Origin: Oppiella nova
Lineage: Eukaryota; Arthropoda; Arachnida; Sarcoptiformes; Oppiidae
Assembly (NCBI GenBank): GCA_905397405.1
Contig: CAJPVJ010000041.1
Location: forward strand, 1-51,817
Length of the DNA: 51,817 bases
Reading direction: 5' to 3'
The notes beneath the pieces were generated by a model, which was not told the DNA's origin, made no database searches, and saw nothing but the letters and a program-made list of their open reading frames with translations. This document shows positions 50,467 to 51,817 of this stretch, one piece after another. The position numbers and the translations under genes were made by a program. The first letter of the stretch is position 1. Each line of letters begins with the position of its first letter.

Positions 50467-51817
50467 TGGTGCCACACTTGTGACCAACACTTCAGTCCAT
50501 TGTTTGTGTCCAACGAAAGCATATTTGTGTTGTTTTCCAATCCAAACAACTGTTGATTATCTTTGCGCTAAGAGTTTGTCCAAAGAGTGCCAAAGCAAAC
50601 AATACACACAATCAATGAACTCTTGAGTTAAGGGATTAGCTGTCAGTGGATGAGCGCACAGATGAGCGACCTATTCCTCGGGAGTAGTCTTCACGAGAGC
50701 ACACATTCACGAAAACGTATGCAATGTTTGACTCATTTTGCCCTCTCTTTGGCTCTCATTTTACACATTCAGACAAATGTTCAGATATTTCACTCATCAG
50801 GACATATGTGTTGAGCGCACCATTCAGTGGTGACAATAGTGTGATCCAAACGTAACCACCGATGGTGTAGTGATATCCAGAAACGGCGATTGACAGCAAA
50901 ATATTAATTATTATTTATAAACACAAACATTGAGTCCATGAATGCAATGAATGCTTGGGTTTGAGTGAAACACACAAAAGATTAGGCATTTATGCTATCA
51001 ATGAATGCAAACGTAATGCAAAGCAAACCAATAGTAATGCTATTGACTATTGAGTGCAATGTAAGCACAGCTCTGTCTGCCTGTTCAGCACTACACATAC
51101 ACTGCACTCCCATTGGCTCACAGTTTGGCTGCCATTTCGCAACACTAATAAATGCATGCCATTCAGAGGCAGATTCACGTTTACTAACACTTAGTTTTGT
51201 GCCTTTTATAAGTAACAAACCCACCGTTATTAATGTACGCAAAAAGGCACATACTATTGGTTCACTTAACACATTCCTTTCCCACACACCAATCCATTGA
51301 TAAGAATGTGTGAGCGATGGCAACGCCCTCTCTATGACAGCAATGCAATGAAATGAACAAAAGTGTCAAAACTTTTATCTCATTATTTATGCACAATGTG
51401 TAGCAGTGATACGCATGCGTGCTATGCATTGCTGTTTGACTGACCAATGGGAGTGCGCTATACAAGCGTTTTGAATACATTTCCCCAGTTTTACCGCCAT
51501 TTATATAATAAGCGCTTAATATTACACACAAATGAATGAATCAATAATTATATCATTTTTATAATCAGTTTTAATGAAACAATTTATTATATCATGTTTT
51601 AATCGTGTAGTTAATCATTGCATACATTCAGCCAATCATTGATTTCAATTGTGGTAATCGTGGCCCGAAATAGTGAGCCATTTGAAGGTATGCCTGCACT
51701 ATGAGTACGAATGCATTGTTTGCAGTGTTTGTGTGTTTTGGTGCGAAACGCGACAATCGATTCGTTCACTAATTGTTGTCTTGTTTTGCGTTTCCTTTCA
51801 TTCCATTGGGATTGTCA
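50467..51817. other. Ephrin 5' flank, no gene seen
   Basis: Sequence upstream of the ephrin start on the minus strand, less AT-rich than the introns. Overlapping open frames on both strands at 50982-51531 have no domain or codon evidence. It presumably holds the ephrin 5' UTR and promoter; I cannot place a start site. Confidence 0.4.

Noticed and set aside
50992-51531. Overlapping open frames on both strands upstream of ephrin
   Set aside because: Mutually antisense, no codon bias or motif; taken as flank sequence.
1-51817. tRNA, rRNA, CRISPR arrays, bacterial operons
   Set aside because: No B-box-like tRNA motif in a cloverleaf context, no rRNA similarity, no spaced direct repeats of CRISPR type; the window is eukaryotic.

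Overview
The window is eukaryotic, AT-rich and intron-containing. Most coding introns are compact (about 58-130 nt), but a few are several kilobases long, and (CT)n/(GA)n tracts are abundant. Invertebrate-type neuronal receptor genes plus this style of genome suggest an arthropod, most likely an acariform mite. That placement is inference; nothing in the sequence names the species.

Layout. Positions 1-13286 hold no credible coding sequence; they contain microsatellites and two tandem duplications (392-1690, with an ambiguous base at 538, and 6071-7331). A complete latrophilin/Cirl adhesion-GPCR gene lies on the + strand (coding 13305-22845, 12 exons, 1278 aa). A GC-rich tract at 23869-24678 looks coding on the - strand but has no single open frame. 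A lysine-rich unrecognised gene follows on the - strand (24791-26010, one frame change), then a decayed GIY-YIG-type retroelement tail on the + strand (about 26655-26940). An ALDH3-family fatty aldehyde dehydrogenase is on the - strand (28119-30210, 9 exons). A GPI-type ephrin is also on the - strand (35668-50466, 5 exons spread over 14.8 kb).

The main anomaly is that short stretches in the two large minus-strand genes appear as the COMPLEMENT of the expected sequence without reversal, that is, with 5'-3' polarity flipped. In the ephrin gene, 42244-42370 is a base-for-base parallel complement of 41641-41767 (127 of 127 positions). In the ALDH gene, the second coding exon (29888-30010) and the whole fourth exon with its splice sites (29364-29440) become perfect ALDH3 sequence, in frame with their neighbours, only when the printed strand is read backwards without complementing. 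Ordinary inversion gives reverse complements and cannot do this. The likeliest explanation is a data-processing or assembly fault; if raw reads confirm it, it would have no known mechanism.

Functionally, latrophilin (adhesion GPCR, synapse and mechanosensation) and ephrin (axon guidance and tissue boundaries) are both cell-surface contact molecules. ALDH3 is a membrane-anchored lipid-aldehyde detoxification enzyme. Nothing suggests an operon or joint regulation.
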